Counted from the first letter of the stretch, positions 14,917 through 22,287 are shown. The stretch is 22,287 nt of DNA from CAZIKF01 sp964539825 (GCA_964539825.1 CAZIKF010000056.1:1-22287), one strand, 5' to 3'. The notes: a model not told the origin generated them from the sequence alone. Numbers and translations: made by a program.

Positions 14917-17247
14917 TCATTCTATGGCTTCGTAGCCAGGGGGGTAGCGATTGCTGGCGAAGATTTCGTCAGCCGGTACCGGGACAGTGTTAGGTTCTTT
15001 AAGGAAATTGAGGCACTTTTGGATCTCATTATCAGCTACACTTCCTATGGGAGGGCTCAGTTTTCCTGTATCACAGTAGGTGGTCGGTACATCGGGCGGA
15101 AGCATGTGCTTCCATCGCATACTGCTTGGATTTCCGCTAGCCAGATCTTGAAGCAGGGCTAACTTGGTCATAAGCTTTTTTCCTGCGGGGTCGTTCGCGG
15201 TGTAATACCGAAAGGATCCTCCCGAAGTAGAATCGGCCAATTCCATTGCCTCATAGCGATCCGATACGATAGTCACCATGGAAGTGAACATGCAGTTAGC
15301 CCGTTGAGGTGTAGATGGTTGAGTTAGACAGGTAGATTCAGTATCTTCCACTTTGCTGGTGAAGTAGAGGTGCTCATCAAAAGTGGAATAGTACGCGTCG
15401 GAATAACGTTTATCATCTTTGGCAAGACTGGTTTCCAGTTTCAAGGATAGGGAACCTAATTTCCTCCCAATCTCAGTGCGGTTCATAAATAAGTTGAATT
15501 CCCCTGGTCTTGGAGGGGTCTGGTCGAGCCCAAGCTCAGTGAAAAGAGGATCCGCCTTAGCGGCTGTGATTTTTACCAGTGCTGGATGAACATTCCAGCT
15601 CTGAGCCTGGGATCCCTGACCCACGGTGATGGATTCGCTAGCGGCACCATCACGCAGCATATACATTAAATCCTGGGGTTGAGCATCTCGAAAGTCTATA
15701 GGGGATACAGAGGCATCATAGGGGATAGCCGACCCAATCTCCTGAAAAAGAGTTTCAAGAGTTGTTACGAGAGGACCATACTTATCGCAATAGCCTTTTA
15801 CCAGGGGATCCGCATCGCATTCAATGATGGATTCATCTCCCGCGGCTAGATTGAAGATGTCACCTACTGGCATTTCATAATCAGTTTTCATGTAAAACTG
15901 GAACCGACGTGCATCGCTAAATTCTGTTTCCAATTCTGCTTTAGGTAGTGCTCTGTCTCCATAGGATCCCGAGTCCTTGGGATCATTTCGGTTCGCATTG
16001 ATCGGGATTGAGCCCCCTAAGGCTTCCTCTACAAAGCTGCGCTCTGAGGGTCCGGTGGGAAAATGCATCGCGAATGGAAATTGCTTTCGAGGGTCTCCTT
16101 CAGGGGGGAGTGCCAGGTATTGAGGTCCTACCACACTGCCCCAACCGCTGGATTTAGTACCCACTGGAGCATTTTGATAATAGGTGGCGAGCTCCTCACT
16201 GACCTCCAGACCCCTGAGAACTACCGGAGCTGAATGAACAGTAAACATATCCTCCGGGGACAAACTAAGCGACGCAGGCACCGGGGGGATCAGCGAACGA
16301 TTCAGCGTGTTCCATACGCGGGTGGTTACATCATTTCCATGAGTTAACTTATGACGGTCAAAGTGGTAGAAACGCCAAAGAGCCACCCGGTTGAAGAGTT
16401 GGTTCAAACCGTTCTGCGGCAGCAGCATTTTTCCACCCGGAGACGGCAGGAGATAACGTCCTTTAGCCCAGATAAGATCTCCATTTCCGCGCTGTAGTTT
16501 GTCGGTGAGGGTAGGGTCAATTCTGAGATAGGGCGAAAATCCAAGTTTGATGTATTCAAGGCTGTCCAGGTCCAGTTCATGAACCCTTGATAGGAATGGT
16601 CCTAGATTTTTAGACTTGGGAATGAGTAGAAAGAAGCAGTAGGTATCGTCAGAGATCGGGTTGAGTGTTCCAGATTCATTGATGAAAACTTCGTGATCAT
16701 CGGGTGTGGAAGCATCCATCTCCATATTGGTAGCCGGGTGCTGGTATGGCGTTTCACACTGGCTTTGATCCGTCTTGTAGATCAATCCGGCAGTGAGTTT
16801 CAAGGCATAGAAACTAAAGATCTCACCGCTTGGATCTGTGGTGATATCCTCCGTCTGCAAAGACCGGTCCCGCATGGGATTTTGCTTATTGCGAATACCC
16901 CAATCATTACTTAAGGCGTCATCACCATAGGTGCGGAACATCGTGTTTCCAGACATTCCAGCGGCGATTTTCTCTTCAAAATAGGTCTCAAGGGGAACAT
17001 CAGTTCGTTCGGTTGGGGAGCCGCCGCTGTCAGGGTACTCAGTCTGGTCTTCTTGCAAGAAGAGATCTTCGATTTCCCGATAGCGTGCCTGTCCTTCGGT
17101 GGGAACCATGAGGCTGTAGAGCGGAGAGGGGCTGTGATAGTCTCTGATGTCGGTGAGTTCAAACATCTGCCAGGTTACGTAGAGCGCATCGCAACTGAAG
17201 ATGGCTGAGCCCTGGAGCAGAAGCATGATTCCTATAACAAAACGCAA
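14917..17247 (-). CDS. Large secreted protein, unknown function
   Basis: The product is 776 residues, starting at a TTG (17247) ten bases after the upstream gene; GAGG lies 12 bases before it. An ATG seven codons in (17226) is an alternative. The N-terminus is a signal-peptide-like helix (FVIGIMLLLQGSAIFSC); the cysteine after IFS could be a poor lipobox. The rest is soluble, rich in aspartate, proline and tyrosine, with scattered cysteines (such as DADPLVKGYCDKYG and TESTCLTQ) that may form disulfides. I see no catalytic motif and do not recognise the family. Its length and its pairing with another signal-peptide protein suggest a cell-surface or exported complex. Confidence 0.6.
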   Translation of the reverse strand: MRFVIGIMLLLQGSAIFSCDALYVTWQMFELTDIRDYHSPSPLYSLMVPTEGQARYREIEDLFLQEDQTEYPDSGGSPTERTDVPLETYFEEKIAAGMSGNTMFRTYGDDALSNDWGIRNKQNPMRDRSLQTEDITTDPSGEIFSFYALKLTAGLIYKTDQSQCETPYQHPATNMEMDASTPDDHEVFINESGTLNPISDDTYCFFLLIPKSKNLGPFLSRVHELDLDSLEYIKLGFSPYLRIDPTLTDKLQRGNGDLIWAKGRYLLPSPGGKMLLPQNGLNQLFNRVALWRFYHFDRHKLTHGNDVTTRVWNTLNRSLIPPVPASLSLSPEDMFTVHSAPVVLRGLEVSEELATYYQNAPVGTKSSGWGSVVGPQYLALPPEGDPRKQFPFAMHFPTGPSERSFVEEALGGSIPINANRNDPKDSGSYGDRALPKAELETEFSDARRFQFYMKTDYEMPVGDIFNLAAGDESIIECDADPLVKGYCDKYGPLVTTLETLFQEIGSAIPYDASVSPIDFRDAQPQDLMYMLRDGAASESITVGQGSQAQSWNVHPALVKITAAKADPLFTELGLDQTPPRPGEFNLFMNRTEIGRKLGSLSLKLETSLAKDDKRYSDAYYSTFDEHLYFTSKVEDTESTCLTQPSTPQRANCMFTSMVTIVSDRYEAMELADSTSGGSFRYYTANDPAGKKLMTKLALLQDLASGNPSSMRWKHMLPPDVPTTYCDTGKLSPPIGSVADNEIQKCLNFLKEPNTVPVPADEIFASNRYPPGYEAIE

Positions 17248-17256
17248 TGCGATGAT

Positions 17257-18252
17257 TTACCTCAACTTTCTTCCACCACTAGATCTATCTTGGATATCCA
17301 GACCTCCGAGGGGATTCATGTTTAGCCGAAAACGCATGACTCGGCGGTTCAATTCCATGTCCTCAGCAACTACTTGAATGATGTAATCAGTACTTTTCTG
17401 AAAGGCGTGAACCACAGGGAAGTTATAAACAAGTCTACCGTTCTTCAGGCGGCTTTCCTGAGGTACTGAGGCAACCCGCAGATCAATTCCCTTTTTTTCC
17501 ATGAAGAACTCGTCCCCGGAAGAGTCGTAGGAATTGTAATCCGGGGAAGGAGCATCATCAAAGGAGGGGTCGAAATTACCGCTCTCTGTTATTCGTACGA
17601 TGACACGATTCAGAGGATAATAGAGGATTGCCTGAGTTTTGTCGGCTGAAAGATCGTAGCCATCATTCTGATCCTTGAACCAAAAGGGAAGATTGTCTTC
17701 CACGAAAATCGTAAATCTATATCGGGTACGCTTCTGTCCGTTGATCTCCTCAAGCACCTCAAAAAAGGAACGGCTGTCCTTATCCTGATAATCTTCCCCG
17801 TCCACTCCCCACAGCAGGTCATTGTTAACCCAGTCTCCGTAGCATCTACCGCCCCCGGTGCAAGCACCGGAACCTGGGTCTAAATCAGCTACACTCGTTG
17901 AGAAGGCTACTCTTTGAATGAGTCTAAAATAATCTCCACCACGAAGGGCAGGGACATCCGAGTCTATGACTCCATCCCATTTGGCGTGTGATCCGGCAAG
18001 GAGGTCATTAGGAAGTCCAATTACATCGGTAGTAGATGTGTCGACCTTGAAAATTCTTACCCAGATGTTAGGGCGGTTGAAATCACGAACGAGGTGAAAA
18101 CCGCTGCCGGAATGGTCTGTTTGCAGCCAACCCTCAGTTTTGTAAAAATCATACTTTTCATGTCCTCCACCCCGAATATTCATCATCGGAATGGCATAGG
18201 AAATTTCGGTTAGAAGGAGAAAACTTAGGAGAAAAAGGACTAATTGCTTCAT
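17257..18252 (-). CDS. Secreted beta-rich protein, unknown function
   Basis: This 331-residue protein has a clear signal peptide (MKQLVLFLLSFLLLTEISYA, likely cleaved before IPMMNIRGG). The mature part is rich in aromatic and acidic residues, with one cysteine pair (GACTGGGRCYGD near 130-140). Its C-terminal portion (TDYIIQVVAEDMELNRRV followed by alternating strands) resembles the last strands of an Ig-like or cadherin-like domain. The protein ends in a Gly/Ser/Arg-rich tail. No enzyme motif is seen. The next gene begins ten bases after its stop, so the two are probably co-transcribed and may interact. Confidence 0.6.
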   Translation of the reverse strand: MKQLVLFLLSFLLLTEISYAIPMMNIRGGGHEKYDFYKTEGWLQTDHSGSGFHLVRDFNRPNIWVRIFKVDTSTTDVIGLPNDLLAGSHAKWDGVIDSDVPALRGGDYFRLIQRVAFSTSVADLDPGSGACTGGGRCYGDWVNNDLLWGVDGEDYQDKDSRSFFEVLEEINGQKRTRYRFTIFVEDNLPFWFKDQNDGYDLSADKTQAILYYPLNRVIVRITESGNFDPSFDDAPSPDYNSYDSSGDEFFMEKKGIDLRVASVPQESRLKNGRLVYNFPVVHAFQKSTDYIIQVVAEDMELNRRVMRFRLNMNPLGGLDIQDRSSGGRKLR

Positions 18253-18301
18253 GAACTTTCAGATTCATCGGTCCATCCAGCTGACTTGAACCTCTCTCTT
18301 A

Positions 18302-18330
18302 AGAATAAGAAATTACTCTACTGCTAACAA
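18302..18330 (-). promoter_or_regulatory. Candidate sigma70-type promoter for the secreted pair
   Basis: On the minus strand TTGTTA (18330-18325), a 17-base spacer and TATTCT (18307-18302) match four of six bases in each consensus box. The site lies about 50 bases before the ATG at 18252 within the 205-base divergent intergenic region. Confidence 0.35.
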
Positions 18331-18421
18331 GATGTAAATTTCGTCAAGGGTATCTATTTTCTTGAAAAGATCAGATCGAATTCTCCAGAACTTGGATAAA
18401 AGTCGAAGACATCGAGAAACC

Positions 18422-18450
18422 TTGCACGTCTTGATTCCCATTCGTAGGAT
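18422..18450 (+). promoter_or_regulatory. Promoter-like boxes overlapping the ribosome binding site of the next gene
   Basis: TTGCAC (18422-18427), a 17-base spacer and TAGGAT (18445-18450) resemble a sigma70 promoter. The same TAGGAT could serve as a ribosome binding site for the GTG at 18458, seven bases on. If it is the -10 box, the transcript would be almost leaderless. The sequence alone cannot decide between the two readings. Confidence 0.3.
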
Positions 18451-18457
18451 TTAAATC

Positions 18458-19744
18458 GTGAGTACAATCTTCCTATCTTTTCAGAAATACAAGGGACTAC
18501 ATCTGGTCTCTTTCCTGATTATTTTATTAGCGGCAAACGCTTCTCAAATTGATCTGATCTCCTACTTTCAGCGGCACGGGAGTCTAACGTCTGTCTCGAT
18601 GGACCTTGAGCTTAGAAGTTTTTGGAAGCGACCAAGAATTGCACAAATCCTGGCCAATTATAGAGTGGAGCAGAAACGGATTCTTGAGGAAGACCTGCAA
18701 AGAGCTAATACCAGAGCCCTGGATATCAGCCTTTCCCTTGTGACTCTTCGCAGGCAATCCCTTCAGCAAATCGCAGGGCAGTTTTTTACTCATTTTGAAC
18801 GAATCCAGGCCGCAAAAGCATCAACTCTGTGGGCGGAGTTATGGAGAGATATACGATCCTTAAAATCTGGCTCTTCCTCTACCTTTATCTATGCCTTGCC
18901 TTTAACCAGGGAGAGATGGGTACCAGCGGATCCCTATGCCGATCCCACTCTGCAGAGAGAGGAGTCGGAATTCCTGGATCTTTTGGGAATGTTGCCGCCT
19001 GGTTCAGAATTGACACCCGCTCATGTGGAGATGTACCTGAGATGCCACCGTGTAATTCTTCCATCTCTACCGGAATCTAGACAGGCCAAAAAACTATTCT
19101 CGACCAACCCGCTCCCAGCAAAAGGGAGGTTGAAGGATTCAGATTCAAGTCGATCTATCCCTGGTGTCCATGGTGTTGTTAAACCTTCTCCAAAACTGGG
19201 GAAAATACAAAAGGATCTGTTATTTTTACTGCATCCCCGAATGCGAAATTATAGTTGGATTCAGGGATCTTTTTTCAAGAAAGACACGCCTGTTCATGTA
19301 GGAAATCAAATTTTAAGGGAGGTTCGTAAGAGGTTCCTCTCACAAGTGGCAACTTTAAGGATGGAAAGGTCATTGGATTCTTTGCTGGAACTGAAAAGAC
19401 CAGGCCTCGACAGCAGGGATCTGACTGCTAAAAAACTAAACCGGGTTGAAGAAGAGATCTTCAATGTCCTTGAAATCATTAGAGAGGAAAAGGGTCTTAA
19501 GCGATTTTACTATGAAAACCTGATTCTGAAATCCGATCTGAATGAACTTCCTTTCATGCTCAGAATCTTAAGTCCCCAATTGCAGGACTTTACCCTGGAG
19601 GCACTCCAGCTTCTCTATCGTAATCACGGATATTCTGATGGTGAGTCAGGTAAACTCATAGATATTCTGGAAGGCATTTTACTCAAGGATCTTCCGGGGG
19701 TTGGCAAAGAGCCGATTGACCTTATAATGCCCCGGTCCAGGTGA
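18458..19744 (+). CDS. Exported or anchored helical protein, unknown function
   Basis: The product is 428 residues from a GTG with AGGAT seven bases upstream. A hydrophobic stretch at about residues 14-28 (GLHLVSFLIILLAANAS) acts as a signal peptide or anchor. The following 60 residues form a charged helix with many arginines. A disordered basic linker (about 205-240) separates it from a helical C-terminal half rich in leucine (such as LDSLLELKRPGLDSRDL). No known domain or catalytic motif is visible. It lies 12 bases before the subtilase gene, so the two are probably co-transcribed, and it may be the protease's partner, inhibitor or substrate; that is inference. Confidence 0.6.
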   Translation: MSTIFLSFQKYKGLHLVSFLIILLAANASQIDLISYFQRHGSLTSVSMDLELRSFWKRPRIAQILANYRVEQKRILEEDLQRANTRALDISLSLVTLRRQSLQQIAGQFFTHFERIQAAKASTLWAELWRDIRSLKSGSSSTFIYALPLTRERWVPADPYADPTLQREESEFLDLLGMLPPGSELTPAHVEMYLRCHRVILPSLPESRQAKKLFSTNPLPAKGRLKDSDSSRSIPGVHGVVKPSPKLGKIQKDLLFLLHPRMRNYSWIQGSFFKKDTPVHVGNQILREVRKRFLSQVATLRMERSLDSLLELKRPGLDSRDLTAKKLNRVEEEIFNVLEIIREEKGLKRFYYENLILKSDLNELPFMLRILSPQLQDFTLEALQLLYRNHGYSDGESGKLIDILEGILLKDLPGVGKEPIDLIMPRSR

Positions 19745-19756
19745 GGTCTTATTCTG

Positions 19757-21322
19757 ATGAAACCCTCTTTTTTATTTCTTGTTTTGATGGCATTGGGTAC
19801 AGCGATTTTCGCTGGCTTCAGTGATGAGCCCGTACACCTTTATGAACCTGTTGAGTCGGGTCCGATCCTGACCCAGGAAATGCTGGGTCAGGGGGAATTT
19901 TTTTTCAGTACACAGCTCTTTCGGACCGGCGGAATTCGAACCCTCTTTGAACTCCCTGAAGATCCTTTCTTAGCACAGCAATGGTATTTCCATAATTTTG
20001 GTCAGCCAGACTCAAAAGGAGAAAAAGGCAAAGAGGGAGCGGACATAAAACTTTTTCCAGCGCTTGAGTTATTTCGGCCAGCTCGCAAGGTTGTTCTGGC
20101 CATGATCGATTCAGGTCTAGATCTTAAGCACGAAGACATTAATCCAGAGATCCTATGGGTGAACAGGGGCGAATCTGGTCTCGATGACAGCGGAGATCAG
20201 AAATCAACCAATGGAATTGACGATGATGGGAATGGGTATGTAGATGACCTGCACGGCTGGAACCTGGTAAAAGATAATCCCGACATTCAGGATCGTCACT
20301 ATCACGGTACGCATGTCAATTCGATTCTGAGTGCGGTGAGCTCAAATCGAGTAGGAATTACTGGTGGATTTCAACCGCTGAAGATCATGCTGATAAAGAT
20401 CTTTGGCCTGGGGAGTACGGCCAATCGAGATAAAATCGCTGAGGGAATACGGTATGCATGCGAAAACGGTGCAAAAGTCATTAACGCCTCATGGGGAAGC
20501 CGCTACCGCAATGATCAGATCGAAGGTGCGATCAGGTTTTGTCACGATAAAGGAGTTCTCTTTGTGGGGGCTGCGGGTAATTCGAGACGGAATCTTGATG
20601 AGGATCCAGATTTTCCATCGGCATATGATTTACCTAATCAGGTGGTTGTATCGGCTACCGACAACCAGGATCGACCCTCTCCCTTCGCGAATTTCGGATC
20701 TATGATAGATATTGCAGCGCCGGGCTCTCTTATCCTATCTCTTTTACCTAAAGACAAATACAGGGCATTTTCAGGTACTTCACAGGCATCTCCCATGGTA
20801 GCCGGAGCGGCGGCTCTTCTATTTGCGCAGGAGCCCTCTCTAACCCATCTGCAGGTGAAGGAGCGGCTACTGAAAAGCGCGGATCAATCCGTAGCATTAA
20901 AGCGCTGGGTCAGCTCGGCCGGGAGACTCAATGTATATAATTTGCTGTCAGGTAAGACCGGAAGGCGTAATCCAACTTATCCGGCAATAGATTGGCATAC
21001 CCTAAATTACACGCTTGAAAGTCCACACCCTTACGGATATGACATGAATGAGAAGTATGAGATCTCGGTACCCGGAGCAGCCCTGATTCGTGTCCACTTT
21101 CAACGATTTGAATTTGCTAAATACAACGATACCCTCTCAGTTCAAACCGCTGAGGGAGAAGTCATAGAGTATCTAAACTCTCCCCTTGAGTCCTTTTGGA
21201 GCGAGCCTATCGCTGGTGAGAAAGTTCTCTTGAACCTTGTCAGTAATGACAAGGTGAACCAGTGGGGATTTCTCATAGATAAAATTCAATACGTAAAAAC
21301 TAAAGATTTTTCTAAGTTTTAA
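19757..21322 (+). CDS. Secreted subtilisin-family (S8) serine protease with CUB-like C-terminal domain
   Basis: This 521-residue protease has a signal peptide (MKPSFLFLVLMALGTAIFAG) and a short propeptide region ending near WYFHNFGQ (76-83). The catalytic domain runs from about 108 to 398, with D118 (AMIDSG), H183 (YHGTHV), oxyanion N275 (AAGNS) and S342 (SGTSQASP), so it should be active. A calcium-binding-type insert NGIDDDGNGYVDD (152-164) is typical of exported subtilases. Residues about 430-520 look like a CUB-like beta-sandwich (IRVHFQRFEF, YNDTLSV, LNLVSNDK, WGFLIDKIQY). A GAGG-type ribosome binding site precedes the ATG. It probably acts outside the cell or in the periplasm. The substrate is unknown. 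Confidence 0.92.
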   Translation: MKPSFLFLVLMALGTAIFAGFSDEPVHLYEPVESGPILTQEMLGQGEFFFSTQLFRTGGIRTLFELPEDPFLAQQWYFHNFGQPDSKGEKGKEGADIKLFPALELFRPARKVVLAMIDSGLDLKHEDINPEILWVNRGESGLDDSGDQKSTNGIDDDGNGYVDDLHGWNLVKDNPDIQDRHYHGTHVNSILSAVSSNRVGITGGFQPLKIMLIKIFGLGSTANRDKIAEGIRYACENGAKVINASWGSRYRNDQIEGAIRFCHDKGVLFVGAAGNSRRNLDEDPDFPSAYDLPNQVVVSATDNQDRPSPFANFGSMIDIAAPGSLILSLLPKDKYRAFSGTSQASPMVAGAAALLFAQEPSLTHLQVKERLLKSADQSVALKRWVSSAGRLNVYNLLSGKTGRRNPTYPAIDWHTLNYTLESPHPYGYDMNEKYEISVPGAALIRVHFQRFEFAKYNDTLSVQTAEGEVIEYLNSPLESFWSEPIAGEKVLLNLVSNDKVNQWGFLIDKIQYVKTKDFSKF

Positions 21323-21339
21323 CTGAAATCTTACCGATA

Positions 21340-22072
21340 GTAGACATAGGGGAGAGGTGTCTTCGAAATTCCCGAATTCTTACTAGTTTCAGGAATTCGA
21401 CACCGTTGATACCCCTATCGAAGGATTGGCGATGTTTAGGAACACGGATGTTCATTATTCAACAGGGAAGTTGAGCTTAACGGTTGGCAATCCTTCAAAA
21501 ACAAGTGAGAACCTAGATCTTTTCGACAATGACTTTAGCGTTGATGAAACTGACCCGCTATCAATCGCAATTGGCGATCAGGCGGGCCATGGTCAGCTCT
21601 GCGTTCCAAGAAGCCTTAAGAAGACTTCGGGTGAGAATTTTTGGCCCCTTTGTAAAAGGAGGACCAAGGACTCCCTCGCGCAGGGTAGTGACTCGACGGA
21701 AGACTCCAACTGCAGACTGCAGCCCAAACAGGCTGTTCCGGAGAGCTTCTGAGGGCACTAGCTGAGCATCAGCTGCTATAGGGGGATTAGGACTGATCTA
21801 ACTAATGCGGGTTGGGAAAACCGATACCTGGTACTTGTTAAAAAACGAGTTGTACCAGGGCTTGATGACTCCGACCGCAGCCAGAGCCTGGCTCTCGACC
21901 CGCATTTGTTTTTGAGGGTAGGACCGGAACTTAGGTGGGTGCTTAAGGGCACATGAGCAGCACCTGACCGCGGTTCCCTCGTTGAAGGTGACGATGCCAC
22001 CTCCGCCTCACGAACCACAATCATGTACTACTCCTGAGCCCTTAATCACCCACCACGCACCGGCCCTCCCCT
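21340..22072 (+). ncRNA. Candidate large structured non-coding RNA (about 730 nt), family not recognised
   Basis: No credible gene is visible here, but nested inverted repeats fill the region. (1) Hairpin 21346-21418: ATAGGGG/CCCCTAT, GGTGTC/GACACC, GAATTC/GAATTC. (2) Junction 21420-21496 closed by GAAGGATTG/CAATCCTTC, with stems 21440-21453 and 21459-21474. (3) Domain possibly closed by TAGATC/GATCTA (21514-21519 with 21795-21800), with hairpins at 21527-21543, 21550-21596, 21641-21667, 21673-21685, 21720-21735 and 21760-21774. (4) A 13-bp helix, 21804-21816 with 21894-21906, enclosing CCTGGTAC/GTACCAGG (21827-21834, 21852-21859) and AGCCAG/CTGGCT (21879-21893). (5) Long helix 21934-21950 with 22038-22054, 16 of 17 positions paired. 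G-U pairs extending helices 2-4 mostly fit only the plus strand. RNase P, tmRNA and intron signatures are absent. No promoter was found; the ends are approximate. Confidence 0.72.
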
Positions 22073-22287
22073 CAATTCTTTTTTGAATTTTTCTTCTTTA
22101 CTCTGTGGTTGCTTTGCTCCCANNNNNNNNNNNNNNNNNNNNNNNNNNNNNNNNNNNNNNNNNNNNNNNNNNNNNNNNNNNNNNNNNNNNNNNNNNNNNN
22201 NNNNNNNNNNNNNNNNNNNNNNCTTCGTGTTTTTCTTTACTCTGTGGTTGCTTTGCTCCCACTTCGTGTTTTTCTTTACTCTGTGGT
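22046..22287 (-). CDS. C-terminus of a protein with 13-residue tandem repeats (partial, contains gap)
   Basis: On the minus strand the tandem array reads without stops as the 13-residue unit GAKQPQSKEKHEV. Beyond the last, diverging unit (GAKQPQSKEEKF) it continues as KKELRGGPVRGG to a TGA at 22048-22046. The composition (Lys, Glu, Gln, then an RGG-rich end) is that of a disordered, basic C-terminal tail, as seen in some RNA helicases and nucleases. The bulk of the protein lies beyond the window, and the 100-N gap (22123-22222) hides an unknown number of units and the frame across it. The array is also open in other frames, since its length is a multiple of three, so coding on the minus strand is favoured only by composition and the unbroken run-out. 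Confidence 0.4.
   Translation of the reverse strand, partial: HRVKKNTKWEQSNHRVKKNTKXXXXXXXXXXXXXXXXXXXXXXXXXXXXXXXXXXGAKQPQSKEEKFKKELRGGPVRGG
22073..22095 (+). terminator. Weak terminator-like hairpin after the RNA candidate
   Basis: AATTC (22074-22078), a six-T loop and GAATT (22085-22089) form a five-pair AT-rich stem followed by a T-rich tract. It could end plus-strand transcription of the structured RNA. The stem is weak, and the same bases lie in the possible minus-strand reading frame. Confidence 0.25.
22094..22287. repeat. 39-bp tandem repeat array interrupted by the assembly gap
   Basis: One complete unit spans 22223-22261 and an identical partial unit 22262-22287. A partial unit of 29 bases (22094-22122) precedes the gap. 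Copies are identical over their shared length and abut directly with no spacer. The unit is 39 bases, a multiple of three. The array extends past the window, so copy number is unknown. Confidence 0.9.
22123..22222. other. Assembly gap of 100 N
   Basis: Exactly 100 unknown bases sit inside the tandem repeat array. The round number indicates a scaffolding placeholder of unknown true length, most likely an assembly break caused by the repeats themselves. Confidence 0.98.

Noticed and set aside
21426..21765. Overlapping short plus-strand reading frames (108 and 78 residues) and a 65-residue minus frame
   Set aside because: They overlap in different frames, lack ribosome binding sites and recognisable protein character, and coincide with perfect inverted repeats, so RNA structure is the better explanation.
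21340..22072. RNase P RNA, tmRNA, group I or group II intron
   Set aside because: I could not find the RNase P core (GAGGAAAGTCC type), the tmRNA tRNA-like ends or tag frame, or an intron domain V or catalytic core. Only visual motif search was possible.
22094..22287. CRISPR array
   Set aside because: The 39-bp units abut directly with no spacers, and no cas genes are present in the window.

Overview
The window reads as a chromosomal stretch of an uncultured or draft-sequenced Gram-negative bacterium. GC content is moderate, genes are tightly packed on both strands, and many products carry signal peptides or single membrane anchors. The secreted subtilase and the run of envelope-type proteins would fit a Bdellovibrionota or other deltaproteobacterial-like lineage, but no marker gene fixes the taxon. 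A block of exactly 100 N near the right end marks a scaffold gap.

Left block (1-10102): a truncated CPBP-type membrane protein on the minus strand faces a six-gene plus-strand operon. The operon encodes a TPR-sulfotransferase, an E1-like MoeB/ThiF enzyme fused to rhodanese, an adenosine/adenine deaminase family enzyme (GTG start at 3611), a MoxR-type AAA+ ATPase, a protein with a TraB/Tiki-like N-terminus and a long unknown C-terminus, and a HEAT-repeat protein with one membrane span. Gaps between genes are short (1-nt overlap to 22 nt). The last three genes look like one functional module.

Middle block (10123-18252): a minus-strand set of three genes (13153 to 10123) overlaps by 1-4 nt, and each product begins with a hydrophobic helix. 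The last gene has a C-terminal half with Asp-box-like motifs. A possible fourth member, a very small ORF, lies just upstream. A divergent TPR/coiled-coil secreted protein follows, then a minus-strand pair of secreted proteins of 331 and 776 residues. None of these is recognised by name.

Right block (18458-22287): a secreted or anchored protein of unknown function is followed 12 nt later by a subtilisin-family (S8) protease with an intact triad and a CUB-like C-terminal domain. After it, about 730 bases (roughly 21340-22072) have no credible gene but contain many nested inverted repeats: hairpins, two multi-branch junctions, a 13-bp helix, and a 17-position long-range helix with one mismatch. 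Most wobble pairs that extend these helices make sense only on the plus strand. This is the strongest candidate for something new here: a large structured non-coding RNA. It runs into a 39-bp tandem repeat array, interrupted by the scaffold gap, that reads on the minus strand as a 13-residue repeat ending in a C-terminal tail. The tail is antisense to the RNA's 3' end.
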